Below are positions 45,869 to 64,000 of a stretch of 64,000 nt of DNA, piece after piece. The translations under genes and the position numbers were made by a program. Location of the stretch: contig JBBHKE010002678.1 of NCBI GenBank assembly GCA_037447655.1, forward strand, positions 5,001-69,000, given 5' to 3'. Every line of letters begins with the position of its first letter. Within the stretch, counting starts at the first letter, position 1. Source of the DNA: Zygnema cylindricum (taxonomy: Eukaryota; Streptophyta; Zygnematophyceae; Zygnematales; Zygnemataceae). The notes below the pieces were generated by a model that made no database searches, was not told the origin of the DNA, and saw nothing but the letters and a program-made list of their open reading frames with translations.

Positions 45869-46834
45869 CCTGTCTTTGTCTTTTGGGTCCGAAGCAAACT
45901 TTGTGTCCGGAGCCATCCCTTAAATATAGTCCCATCATGTTCCACGTGTTCCATGTAGTTATTACACACTTTCATGAGAACTACTCGAAAACATGTTCAT
46001 TCTACTAAAATGTAATGATTCATAATAAACAAATTGAAAGATACGATCACGTACCGACCTACAAAGTGCTAGAAGCGACAAATTCATTTGCAGATCGATC
46101 CAAATGAAGGGACATCTGGTTGACGCTGGCTCAAATCTTGTAAAATTTGTTGGCTATACACGTGGATTTTAGAATTCGATTGATTTAATTAATTTGATTC
46201 GATTTATTATTGTGGCGAGGGTGGCGTTTACGATACAGCTTGAAGATCTCATCCTATAATACGACTTTCCATTTTTTGGCGGCATATTTCAACGAGCACA
46301 TTCTCACATTCTCACATTTTCCCTACAAAAGAATCACAAGTGTGAATTACAGCTCGACAGTTGCTGGCAGTTACTGTTACCTCACAAATGCGATGCTTTT
46401 TGAGGCTTGTCAAAATCCCCGGATACGACAAATCACGACAAGCAAGCATGTTTTGTCAGAACGCACTGAACTAGCATTGATTAAAAAGTACAAATCATAC
46501 CTATAAGTCGTACCTTTTCCAGAGAATCTAGGGATCCGCTTGGAACTTTGCAGAACTGACATTTGTAAAAGCGGGAATTACGCTGAATTGTCGGCGAATT
46601 GTCTACTCAATCTTGTTACAGAACCGTACCGATCCAAACTAGATCACAATACGGTGTGGAAGTACGAACGGGCCTTTGGACGTACGGTATTTAGCTGCGG
46701 GAGCGAGGTCGAGAGAAAGTACCTGCTTAAATGTACGGTCCTGTATAATAAAATACAGTACCGATTATGCATCATTATTCGGATATTCCTGAAAGACTTT
46801 TTTTTTTTTTTCCTGAATTAAGTATACGGTTCAC
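45869..46834. other. No recognised gene
   Basis: Two adjacent plus-strand ORFs (46,210-46,506 and 46,540-46,821; 98 and 93 codons) have mixed composition but no motif I recognise and no clear splice continuity. They might be coding remnants; support is weak. Confidence 0.25.
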
Positions 46835-47036
46835 TACACCGTCGATCGTATTTAGCGTGTAGATATTATTAGAGTAAAGAAAAAATTAGCGTCTTTAATT
46901 CTAATTCAGTGCCAGGAGACGTGGCAAATTATGGTCCACTTCCTTAAATAGCGTCATCTATTCTATTTAAGATTCAAGGGTCAAAATTTAGGGGCGCCGA
47001 ATTAGTGTTCAACACGCTAAATACGATCGACGGTGT
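46835..47036. mobile_element. TA-flanked MITE M2, short form
   Basis: TACACCGTCGATCGTATTTAG ... CTAAATACGATCGACGGTGTA, 202 bp, near-perfect 21-bp inverted ends. Lies about 1 kb upstream of the GH9 gene. Confidence 0.85.
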
Positions 47037-55288
<8,252 letters not shown>

Positions 55289-55308
55289 TTTATTTATTTT
55301 TTTCACAG

Positions 55309-55370
55309 GGAAATTAGAATATGATTTCTCCCAACTAGATAAGTGTGTGACCTTCTGGAAATTCACATGA
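55309..55370 (+). other. Possible alternative terminal exon of the GH9 gene
   Basis: A donor G|GTATGT at 55,263 and acceptor TTTTTTTCACAG at 55,308 are both phase-compatible. Splicing them replaces GMSVFFSC by GKLEYDFSQLDKCVTFWKFT and a stop. The intron would be only 46 bp, far shorter than the others, so the unspliced end at 55,288 is preferred. Confidence 0.3.
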
Positions 55371-56258
55371 TTTTCTAACACCATTTTTATAAATTTGGGG
55401 TGCAGGACAATAACATAAAAAACCAAGCTTCCTTCAATTTGGACTCTACTTTTTTCATTCAATTGTTTTGCCTCTATTTCAGCAACTTTCTCGAAAATAT
55501 CTTGGATCCCTACTTTTTTCTTTTTGATCTACATTTCTTTTTTCCATCTACCATATTTTTTCTTCTCCCATTCTTTTTTAGAATTGGGATTCTTGAGGTT
55601 TATCGTTTAGTGTGTACCATATGTAACAATTTGAACGGAAACACATAGAAAACAACATCCTTGTTAAGTTTTATTATTTGTAGTATGTAGGATTTTATTT
55701 TATTCAAGCAGTTATTTGATTAGCCAATATAGAGTGACCTTCTAAAAGGTGATTGTAGAGGGAAACAGAAGAAAAAACATAATTTTTCAAACCACTTTAA
55801 AAGAACCATTCATTTAGGCCAAGAACGTTAAATATAGACCGATTCCACATCGTTGTATTTTTAAAAAGTATATATTGAACAATTCTGGAGAAAGTACTTG
55901 TATTTCCATTTTCTGTCTCATCGTTACAGAATGCAGAATGTATAACTCTTTTTTTTTATCTTTGTCCTAACAAGTGCAAAGGATTTGGTGCAAATAACAT
56001 TTTTTTTTTAACATTTCGACCTTTTAGTCTGACTATGATTGTTGGGGACAAGTATCTCCGAAGTGGAAGGAAGAGCAAGGACAAGGAAAGGGTGACGCGA
56101 GTTGTAAAAAACTAGATACACGGGACTGACAAGCATTAAAAAATGACATGCGACACGATTTAAGTGCATTTTAGTACGACCTATGCAAATTTACAGTGGT
56201 AAAGGTTAAAACACCAGATAACACACACAGGTTCCGACCAAATATTGACGCCTGGCAG
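55371..56258. other. No gene; probable 3' region of the GH9 gene, then spacer
   Basis: AT-rich, with T runs and no recognised coding or repeats up to the hAT element at 56,259. Confidence 0.35.
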
Positions 56259-56561
56259 CATAGATGTCCTAATCGTACGAATTTGGACTTTTTTACGAAA
56301 ACTATGTAGTATTCGCTTGTTTCGTAAAATTCGTAAATTTCGTACGTCTCACACTGTACGGAAAACTGTACGGACATTTAAAAAAAAAAAGAGACGTTGG
56401 TTCATTTACGCGCGCGAATTTTGATATGTCCTCCACTCCTCCTTTACAAGGAAGACTCCTCCTTCACAAGGAAGCCGCCATTGGAGACGCCACAAAATCG
56501 GCCATTAAACTTGTCATTGAAGCCACCCTTCAATTTTCCACGAAACTAAACAGCCGCATCC

Positions 56562-58593
56562 ATGCCTAGGTCACGAGGAATCGAGTGGGAGAACGTTAAG
56601 GCTCGAGATGGAGAGTTGCTTAGGAATAACAAAATATGCATCTGTGTATATTGCAATTTCGAATACAATGGTCAAGCAACTAGGATTAGAAACCATCTGC
56701 TTGGAAATGTTAAAAGTGGGGGCATTAAAGCTTGCATTTTATGTCCAGATGAAGTGCAAGCGGAGTTAAATGCATCGAAAACCGCAAAATCTTCTCAAAG
56801 CTCTAGAAACGTGTCTTATCCGATTTGGATGAACTCACTAGATGTCTTGGATCTAGCCACATTAGCAAGGTACAAGATGTTTAGACCAAAATATATAATA
56901 TAATCAATATGCATAACAAAAAAGAGGTGGATGTAGCATGGGCAAAGGCTTTCTTTGCCAATGGTTTGCCGTTTCAACTATTAGACAACCCATATTTTAA
57001 GGTAGCAATGAAGAAGACCGGGGATATAGGGTCGTCTTAAAAGTTACCTCACAGGAATACCATGAGAAATCGTCTTATGTCTGGACGAAAGCAACGATCA
57101 CTAGCGATTTGGCAAGCTACTACGAGACCAAAAAATCACCGGTGCCTCCATCACATCAGAACGGTTGGACGGTCGTTGATGATACACCTCTCCTAAACAT
57201 TCTAGCTGTCACCCCCAATGGTGACATGTTTCTCAAGGCGGAAGACACTTGAGGGAAAATCAAGGATGCTGAATACATTTGTCAGGTGTTAGAGAAAGGA
57301 GTTCTTGCAGTGGGGGTCGAGCATGTGGTACAATTTGTGACAAATTCTACTCCTATGAACAAGGCTGCTGACTGGATGCTTGTGGAAAAGTATCCTTCCA
57401 TCACGTGGACGCCATGCGCTGCCCACGTATTGGACCTAATGTTAGAGGATTGAGGCAAGTTATCATTTATTTCAACACCAGTCCGAGAGGCGAAGGAGGT
57501 GTTGAAATTTATCATGAATCATCACATGATTGCAGCCTTGTTCCACAAAATCTTCAAACTTAGGCTTTTGAAAAGTGGAGAGACCAGGTTTGCTACAAAT
57601 TTTATCATGCTGCACAGGTTTTTACAGCCTTGTTCCACAAAATCTCCAAACTTGGGCTTTTGAAATCTGGAGAGACCAGTTTGCTACAAATTTTATCATG
57701 CTACAAATATTTTTACAGGTGAAAGATAGCTTGGAGATCTTGATGTTTGACGATGCTTATAAACAGTGGTTACTGAAGTCTACATACAAATTAGAGGGTG
57801 CCAAGATTAAGAGTATTATCCTGAACCCGAAGTTTTGGACAAGAGTGACTGAGGTTGTGACAGTTTCAGAACTTGTAGTGCGGTTCATGAGGGACTCCGA
57901 CAAAGGGAGCCCAAATGTGGGGAAGGTTTATCATGGTTTTTACACTATTGGGGAGTTCTTAATAAAGTTATCCAGCAATGGAGGAGCGCGGAATTCAAAG
58001 GCTTGGAGGAGCTGAAGGTGTCTTTCATCGCCAGATGGGAGATGGCCTATAGCCCCATATATGATGTTGGCTTTGTACTCGATCCCGAGTACCAAAGTGA
58101 TGAGTATGGTCAACTTTCAAATATGAAAATAATGGAAGGTTTTTAAATAATACTTGATAAAATGTTACCCAATGTGGCGGAGCAGGCTGCGTCCTACTTT
58201 GAGTTGTCTATGTATAAAGGTTTTGAGGGCATATTTGGGAGGGAGGTGACAAAGACTTGTGCTAAGCAGATGCCAGGGTGGAAGTGGTGGCAGTAGTTTG
58301 GGGGTGTCACCCCTATCTTACAGAAAATAGCAATTAGGATCCTTTCCCAATGTATAGTTGCCTGCTCATGTGAGAGGAATTGGTCAACCTATGACCATAT
58401 TCACTCTAAAAAATGGAACAAGTTGACACTTAAAAGAGCCAATGATGTAGTTTGAGTCTTTAGCAATCTGAGATTATTACAGAATACCAAGGATGTTCGT
58501 TATGAGGAAGAAATGGTAGCATGAGAGGAAGAAAAATGGGAGGTAGAAGAAGAGGGGTTTGATGAAGATATGTTTGACGTAGATTTGGAGTAA
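56562..58593 (+). pseudogene. hAT-family transposase (BED finger, DUF659, C-terminal dimerisation)
   Basis: The first ORF (56,562-56,903) is a BED zinc finger: IEWENVKARDGE...ICICVYCNFEYNGQATRIRN with H and G of HLLG. Then AWAKAFFANGLPFQLLDNPYF, a DUF659-like core (GWTVVDDTPLLNILAV, PSITWTPCAAHVLDLMLED, FATNFIMLH) and a hAT C-terminal dimerisation block (PILQKIAIRILSQCIVACSC, ERNWSTYDHIHSKKWNKL). The frame is broken by at least six stops or shifts (after KYII at 56,900, near 57,040, 57,250, 57,451, 58,297, 58,453), and a ~96-bp direct duplication lies at 57,540-57,716. The transposase is inactive but the family is clear. Confidence 0.88.
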
Positions 58594-58792
58594 AGAGAGA
58601 TAGGGGAAATATATATATATTCACAGCCTGCAATGAGTTGACATATTTTTAATGTGAGAATTAGACTATATCCCCAGATTAATACAAAGTTTGTTTTCTT
58701 TTGCTTCAATATGAACTTTGTCATTTTTGACTATGGACATGGTTTTTTTTATTGTGGACATTTTTTAACAAGGCTATGTTGTACAAACGATG

Positions 58793-59060
58793 AGGCAGTT
58801 AGGTCGCTACTTCAATAACTAGGCAGTCTAGTCGCTGGTTTAGTAACCAGGCAGTCTGGTCGCAGGTTCAAGTAACCAGGCAGTTTGATCGCTGGTGTAG
58901 TAACCAGGCAGTATGGTCGTTGGTTCAGTAACCGGGTAGTCTGGTCACTGGTTCAGTAACCAGGTAGTCTGGTCGCTGGTTTAGCGACGAGGCACTCTGA
59001 TCGATGGTTCAACAACTGGGCAGTGTGGTCGTTGGTTCAGCAACCAGGCTCTCAGGTCGG
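58793..59060 (+). repeat. 28-bp minisatellite in the 3' subterminal region of the hAT element
   Basis: Nine or ten units of consensus CTGGTTCAGTAACCAGGCAG+TCTGGTCG. Located between the transposase and the right TIR, where hAT transposase-binding repeats are usual. Contains the small palindrome CTGGTT...AACCAG. Confidence 0.88.
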
Positions 59061-59207
59061 TTTGTTGCATGTTCCAATTTAGAGGGTTTTGAATATTTAA
59101 ACATTTAAATCTGAAAAGTTTTTATAAAGTTTTAATTTTTTTTATGCGCACTATACGTAGTATTGGATAGTTTACTTCGTGCGTTTTATGCGCATAGGAC
59201 ATCTATG

Positions 59208-60554
59208 CTTGACTGTTTTATTTACTTTAGTTTTATTTGATTCTTTTACGCGGAATACAAAATTTTGATCGGAGGAACGGTGTTTGATTAAAAAGAAGAA
59301 TACACTGGGAATGGTATTTTTATGTTTGAATCCTTGGGAAACCATGGAAAAATTATCATACACTCGTGTGGCGCGTGCGTGGACGGTTTTTCATTTGTTA
59401 TTTGGGTGATACTTTCCCTAAAATCTTGTCGTGAGGCGATTTTTGATGAAGTTTTTTGACGAGCGGGGTCCTCTTGCCCAGGGTCGAAAGAGGGAAAACG
59501 CCAAAATACATTCACATGACGAAAGACATGAATTACATTCAAAGTATCGACTTGACGTTCACTGTATTTTTGAAGAATTTATTTTTTTGTACGGTTAAAG
59601 TTTTTCTTGTATGAAAATGCATTTGGGGGAAAACGACACAAAAATTTCAATACTTTAATACATGGGAAAATACGCTATGTCAATTGTTACTTGCGCTTTC
59701 ATTACTTCAAATATATGATAGTTGTAGACGTCTACGAAATATACGTCAGAATAAGAAACAAAAAGTAGATGACTACGAAACTTCCTAAAATTGGCGACGT
59801 CTACAAAACGGCGACGGTTGTAGACATCAAGGTTTTTGTGACATTGTAGATGTTTAGGGTTTTGTGACATAGCGAAATCATGCTACCTTCCCCGTCACCA
59901 GTACGTCGATTTTATGCCATGGCTTCCCGATTTCTTTTTCTTATCTTTTATCATTCAATATGCCATCAAACTTAGACCAATTTTTTTTTAAAAAAAAAGT
60001 AAAATATATCTTTCATTCAATAATATATTGCTGCATTTCATTTAAAGAAGAGAGAAAGAGGAGCGGCCGAGTGAAAAATAAGAAGAGAAACAAGGACGAC
60101 TTAAAGTTTTGCAAAGGATCCATGAATAAAAGTGGAGATCTGAGACCCCAACGATTTTTTTTACGTACATGCTTGTCATTTTAGTAAAAACATGCCCATG
60201 AGGAGCAGGAAAAAAAAATAGCGTGTACTTTCCGTTGCTCAAAATTTTCAAAGACGATTCACGCGTGCAAGACCGTTTTTCTATTCGTCAATAGGGTGTT
60301 ATTTTAATTAAAAAAAAAGGTCGCGATTTGATTATAGAACAAGTATGAAGATAAGCTGGCGTGACGTCAAAGTGGGTCGAAATGATAATACTTTATAAAG
60401 TTCCAAGATGACGCAAAATGTATTTTGGTTCTTCCCCATTTTTAGTATGCCGTAAGATTTTATTGTTGCAAGTCCCATTTTTTGTGAAAACGACCGGGGA
60501 AATTCCTTACTTTGAACCCATGGGCACACACCCTTACACATGTCGAAAATAAAG
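59208..60554. other. No recognised gene
   Basis: AT-rich DNA. Short GTAGACGTCTACGAAA-like inverted motifs at 59,725-59,830 resemble motifs in family A LTRs. No coding was recognised. Confidence 0.3.
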
Positions 60555-60786
60555 TTGGTATAGTTGTTGATTTCTGAGAAATCTGGGATTTGGCATGTCC
60601 CAAACTAGGGAAAATTGAGGCGGCCAGAGCTCGAACCAAGGACCTCTGACTTGAGCTGTCAACGCACTAACCACTGTGCCACCAACTCGATGTAGAGCCT
60701 GGCAAGTCCGTACCTATATATTTTAGGCGAATTCGAGTGTGACGTATCACATTCTACCCCGGTTTGACCGGCTTTCCCGTGAGGGG
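60555..60786 (-). mobile_element. Unit with tRNA-like A and B boxes (left arm of an inverted pair)
   Basis: On the minus strand it has the order: GTAGAATGTGATACGTCACA, a TATA-like AAATATATAGG, GGCTCTACATCGAG, an A-box-like TGGCACAGTGG, then a B-box-like GGTTCGAGCTC. The A-to-B spacing is like that in tRNA genes, but I cannot fold a full cloverleaf. It could be a tRNA-derived SINE or a small LTR-type unit. Confidence 0.6.
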
Positions 60787-60790
60787 GAGT

Positions 60791-61015
60791 GTTGAATTGG
60801 CACATGAAGCCAGTTCAATACAGCGTAGAATGTGATACGTCACACTCGAAGCCGCCTTAAATAAATAGGTATGGACCCGCTAGGCTCTACATCGAGCTGG
60901 TGGCATAGTGCTTAGTGCTTTGTCAGCTCAAGTCAGAAGACTCAAGTTCGAGCCCTGCCCGGCTCAATATTCCCTTGTATGGGACATGTCAAATCTTAGA
61001 TTTCTAAGAAATTAA
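60791..61015 (+). mobile_element. Unit with tRNA-like A and B boxes (right arm of the inverted pair)
   Basis: Starts TGTTGAATTGGCACATGAAG directly after a purine tract GAGGGGGAG, then GTAGAATGTGATACGTCACA, AAATAAATAGG, A-box-like TGGCATAGTGC (60,901) and B-box-like AGTTCGAGCCC (60,946). It is an inverted diverged copy of the left arm. Continues into copia fragment D at 61,016. Confidence 0.6.
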
Positions 61016-61740
61016 CATTTGCAATGCCACAAAAATTGGTTTGAAGGGTTTGGAATCTTAGTTTCAGTGACTTTTTTTCCAACTTTTTCATTAGTGTTGA
61101 TCTTTGTGTCTTTTGTATGTGCAGCATGTGATGAGTCTGTTGGGTGGAGCGTTGATCTCGCTCCGAGCGCAAAGGACTTTGTCCTTAGGTTGCACTTGAG
61201 ACGGTAAGTGTGGTGTGCTATCCATTCTCCTTCTTCAATGGTTAGTCCTTCTCTAATTAGCTTGATTTTTCCTCCTTTCTGCAATACCGGTGTGATACCG
61301 CTATCCTCGACTTGAGGGATAGACTAAAGGTTCCTCTTGAAGTCTGGAACATACAAGACATTGTTGATTGTGCGGAATGTTAGTTTTCCATCCACTAACG
61401 CCTCTATCTCAATGTCTCTTGTTCTTGTTGCGAGGGTGAAATGATAATCTCCCATGAAAATTTGAGATGGGGTTGTTTGCATAAAGTTTGCTAACCATTC
61501 GCGCCTATAACACATGTGTTTTGAAGTACTTGTGTCGATCATCCAGTCGTTGGAGCCGATTGCAAGGGATGATGCCATCATCGCCTGTGAGCTCACTATC
61601 TCCTTCCCTTTCCCCTTCGCTATTTTAAACTTGGACTCATCCACTTTTCCATTTTGTTTGTCCGAAGCGTATTTCCTGCAAATGAGATGAAATAACCTGC
61701 TTTGTCACAATAAAAACACTCTCATTCATCTTTCTTATTG
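61012..61740 (-). pseudogene. Fragment D protease and pre-integrase region
   Basis: DWMIDTSTSKHMCYRREWLA (protease; catalytic D-T-S where D-S/T-G is expected), INNVLYVPDFKRNL, then after a stop LQKGGKIKLIREGLTIEEGE and YRLKCNLRTKS. Zinc-knuckle text is degraded near 61,680-61,740. Confidence 0.8.
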
Positions 61741-61790
61741 CGGTTCTGACTGCCCTTTCTGTCTCTGTTGTTGATTATGTTCCCAGATGC

Positions 61791-62361
61791 TGAAAGATTA
61801 CAATCCAAATAAAATACACTTCACAATGGTGTTCCTCCAAAAACATTCAATATATATATTAAGCACAATGCAAATACAACTCCTTTTTCTTCCTTCCTTT
61901 TACTTCTGACCTTTCTACGCCTTCTTCACAAGCTATACCTCCGAAAGATAATACTACCACGAAGTCTCAACAAGTATATATAGGTACACGACCAAAAACG
62001 CGTAGGAACCAACGCGGTGAAACACACGACCAATAAGTTGAACCGACTTGAACAACACGGTACGACAAAGAGAGTCAACCGCGAACCAACTTGAATCACA
62101 CGGTATGACTTGAACTTACGTGAACCGAAACTACCAAGCAATTTCCACGTCACTTCTATAGTACTATTCAAACATACGTGAAACGAAACGAACACTTAAT
62201 TTCTACGTCACTTCAAATATCCAGCGACGAAACTACTTCGTCGCTAACTTCTACGTCACTTCAAATATTTAGCGACGAGACTACTTTTGTCGCTAGTCGT
62301 CGCTACTTTAGCTACGAGAGTATCTCGTCGCTAAGTGAGTGCTCAGTACAATATCCTAACA
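61791..62361 (-). mobile_element. Solo LTR (family E)
   Basis: 571 bp, TGAAAG...CTAACA, with perfect 5-bp target duplication GATGC (61,786-61,790; 62,362-62,366). Contains CTACGTCACTTCAAATAT tandem units with TAGCGACGA near 62,203-62,280. No internal domain, so formed by LTR-LTR recombination. Confidence 0.9.
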
Positions 62362-62397
62362 GATGCAAATGCCGAGCTCTTTGAGTTCATATCACGA

Positions 62398-62998
62398 TTT
62401 GTCATGATTTTCCTGTTAAATTTATCTTTCAGGAGTGCCTCGACAACTTCGTTCCACTTCTATGTGGAAACTTCTTTCTGATCCAACCAAGTGAGTATGG
62501 ATTTTTACTCTATTGGGAGAGAAAGCATGAGAAGGGTAATTTTGGTGTCAATGGGGAATGTAAAGCCGACAGTGTCGGTTTCAGCCAAGAGGTTGGCATA
62601 GTGAGAGGTGTAAGCCTCCATGGATGTGCCATCTTGGTAGACAGTTGTCATGAGTGTCATTCCAAGCTTGATTATTGTTGTCATACTTGAGAGCTTGTGT
62701 GTCGCCTCTAGGGATTCCCAAATTTCTGCAGATGTTCTAAGTCTCGTTACATTGTTCAGTTGGTTATCTGCCAAGCCACGATCAAACATTTCTTTGCTCA
62801 TATCTCCCTCATATCCCAATCTTTTATCCCCTTTGTCTCATCCGCTTTCACGATGTTTGCATCCGCAGGAATTGGACGCGAATCTGCTCGAGTAACAATC
62901 CCCAAGTATTTCCTCTCCTCAAGGGCGGCCTCGGCCCGACACCTCCACAACTGATTATTAGATCCTTCAAACTTATCAAAGGCGCCTAGCGGGCCCAT
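62398..62998 (-). pseudogene. Fragment D gag
   Basis: MGPLGAFDKFEGSNNQLWRC, RAEAALEERKYLGIVTRADS, then MFDRGLADNQLNNVTRLRTS, AEIWESLEATHKLSSMTTII, VYQDGTSMEAYTSHYANLLA: copia Gag. One stop near 62,800 and a break near 62,510. Confidence 0.82.
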
Positions 62999-63050
62999 GA
63001 CGTATCACATTCTACCCCGTATTGAACCGGCTTCAAGTGCCAATTCAACA
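62984..63050 (-). repeat. Third copy of the 60.8-kb unit's 5' part, fused to gag of D
   Basis: Minus strand TGTTGAATTGGCACTTGAAG, CCGGTTCAATACGGGGTAGA, then ATGTGATACGTC joins directly to the gag ATG. The same sequence begins the right arm at 60,791. The adjacent GGGCCCGCTAGG also resembles GGACCCGCTAGG in that unit, so it may be the damaged LTR of fragment D. Confidence 0.55.
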
Positions 63051-63999
63051 ACAGTTAGTGAAATTGAACATTCTTTCATATACTTTTCTAGAAATTGAGC
63101 ATTTTTGTCTGCAAAAAATATTGAACTTGTTGAACACGACAACTAAAAATTTGTTTTTCGCTAGGGGTGACTTGAATAGCGTTAAAAAAGAGGAAACGAC
63201 AAAGCATTTTAGGCTTTGCCGGCTTTCATTGCTTTTTTACAAACATTGTCCGTAAGGACAAAAGTGCGGGTTTGGAATCTGGATTGGATAACTGATTGTA
63301 CCTCTCTCTAGTACGGTACATTACACCGTGAATCGTTATTAGCATATTGAACGCTAATTCGGGTACCTTTTTTTTTTCAAATTCTCAATTAGAATTATCC
63401 ATACTATTTGAAAAAAACCCTAATTCCTAATTAGAGTAAACGATTTCTTTGAAAATTTCCAAATTTCCAATTAGCGTTAATAACGGCAATTATTCCTATA
63501 CGCTAAAAAAAATTCTTACAATAATAACGATTCAAGGTGTACTGTAGTCACTGTTACACATTAGGCAACTTCATTGAAAAATTTCTTCAGTGCAGCTGAC
63601 GTCACATTTATTAAGCGATGAGAAAATTCCCTAAAGTACGTATTTTTAAACTCAATTGTGTCGCTAAAGCTGACCGAAAGTCGTAACAAAAAAAGAAAAA
63701 GTGCAACAACAATAAAAAAACAAAAGCAAAATCTTGTTGTGACTTGAGAATGCAAAAATAAAGACAACTAGACGACAATGCCGTTATCCCGCTGCCGGAC
63801 GCCAACTTCATTGCAGCCCACCGACACGAAGCAGAAACAATGCCACGTGTCATGTTTTTCGATCCTTGTAAGAGCGGTAGTTGGTACATTCCCGAATGTC
63901 GAAAATTGCAATTTCCCTTTTTCCCCACCGACATGTTATGACAAGCGGACGGCGCCGGTAAAACGATCTTGCGCCAAAAAAAGAAACGTCCAATCATAA
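63051..63999. other. No recognised gene; one M2 MITE inside
   Basis: Apart from the MITE at 63,322-63,541, AT-rich DNA without coding. The ORFs near 63,560-63,997 lack motifs. Confidence 0.3.
63322..63541. mobile_element. TA-flanked MITE M2, short form
   Basis: TACACCGTGAATCGTTATTAG ... ATAATAACGATTCAAGGTGTA, 220 bp, inverted ends with a few mismatches. Interior has GCTAATTCGGGTAC and TTAGCGTTAATAACG. Confidence 0.75.
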
Positions 64000-64000
64000 A

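Larger units (their letters stand above)
56259..59207 (+). mobile_element. hAT transposon with decayed transposase (family partner of hAT element 2)
   Basis: TIRs CATAGATGTCCTAATCG ... CGCATAGGACATCTATG. Flanking 8-mers CCTGGCAG and CTTGACTG match at 5 of 8 positions, as for an old target duplication. It encodes a BED/DUF659/dimerisation hAT transposase and carries a subterminal minisatellite. TIRs and left end match the short element at 28,615-29,447. Confidence 0.82.
61012..62998 (-). mobile_element. Copia fragment D (gag and protease region only), interrupted by a solo LTR
   Basis: Minus-strand gag (62,998-62,398) and protease (61,644-61,324), followed by pre-integrase sequence down to 61,012. 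Integrase, RT and RNase H are absent. The solo LTR at 61,791-62,361 separates the gag and protease parts. Confidence 0.82.

Noticed and set aside
46210-46821. Two adjacent plus ORFs as a possible gene
   Set aside because: Only average length for the AT content, no recognisable domain or splice continuity; left as unassigned.
60620-60700. A true tRNA gene
   Set aside because: A and B boxes are present but T-stem pairing and a full cloverleaf fail; it is repeated in inverted form as part of a larger unit.

Overview
The window looks like nuclear DNA from a plant-lineage eukaryote. The evidence is a multi-exon GH9 cellulase with plant-type carbohydrate-binding modules, a Ser-Pro-rich extensin-like linker, Ty1/copia elements primed by initiator tRNA-Met, and several hAT and MITE-type DNA elements. 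The CT-rich introns, (SP)n linkers and CBM49 domains suggest a streptophyte, possibly a charophyte alga or early-diverging land plant; that placement is inference. Only one gene appears intact. Most of the rest is nested mobile DNA.

Layout. Positions 1-12,250 hold a tandem family, on the minus strand, of degenerate genes with a PAN/apple-like domain, a proline-rich stalk, a transmembrane helix and a short tail. There are two recognisable gene copies and a third 3' end. A full copia element (A1, 2,653-7,440, TSD ATTAG) splits the upstream side of copy 1. Positions 12,271-23,022 are a second family A element (A2) containing a different copia element, B (13,239-19,425). Positions 23,000-28,200 are non-coding with MITE-like elements. 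Positions 28,200-31,500 are a 19-bp satellite interrupted by hAT elements with perfect 8-bp target duplications, one nested in another. Positions 34,306-40,126 are copia element C. Positions 40,127-47,036 carry TA-flanked and TTA-flanked non-autonomous elements, several abutting.

Positions 48,039-55,288 (+) carry the intact gene: an 11-exon GH9 endoglucanase of about 962 residues. It has a signal peptide, a catalytic domain with the expected Asp/His/Glu residues, an (SP)n linker, a CBM49-like domain, a KSPPPP-type extensin-like linker and a second CBM49-like domain. The exons add up to an open frame with consistent intron phases. The predicted product is a secreted cell-wall glucanase.

Positions 56,259-59,207 are a decayed hAT transposon with a BED-finger transposase. 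Its terminal inverted repeats match the short non-autonomous hAT at 28,615-29,447, so both parts of one family are present. Positions 60,555-63,050 hold an inverted pair of units with tRNA-like A/B boxes and a copia fragment (D) interrupted by a solo LTR. The end of the window is non-coding with one more TA-flanked MITE.

All homology calls were made by reading motifs; no database search was possible.
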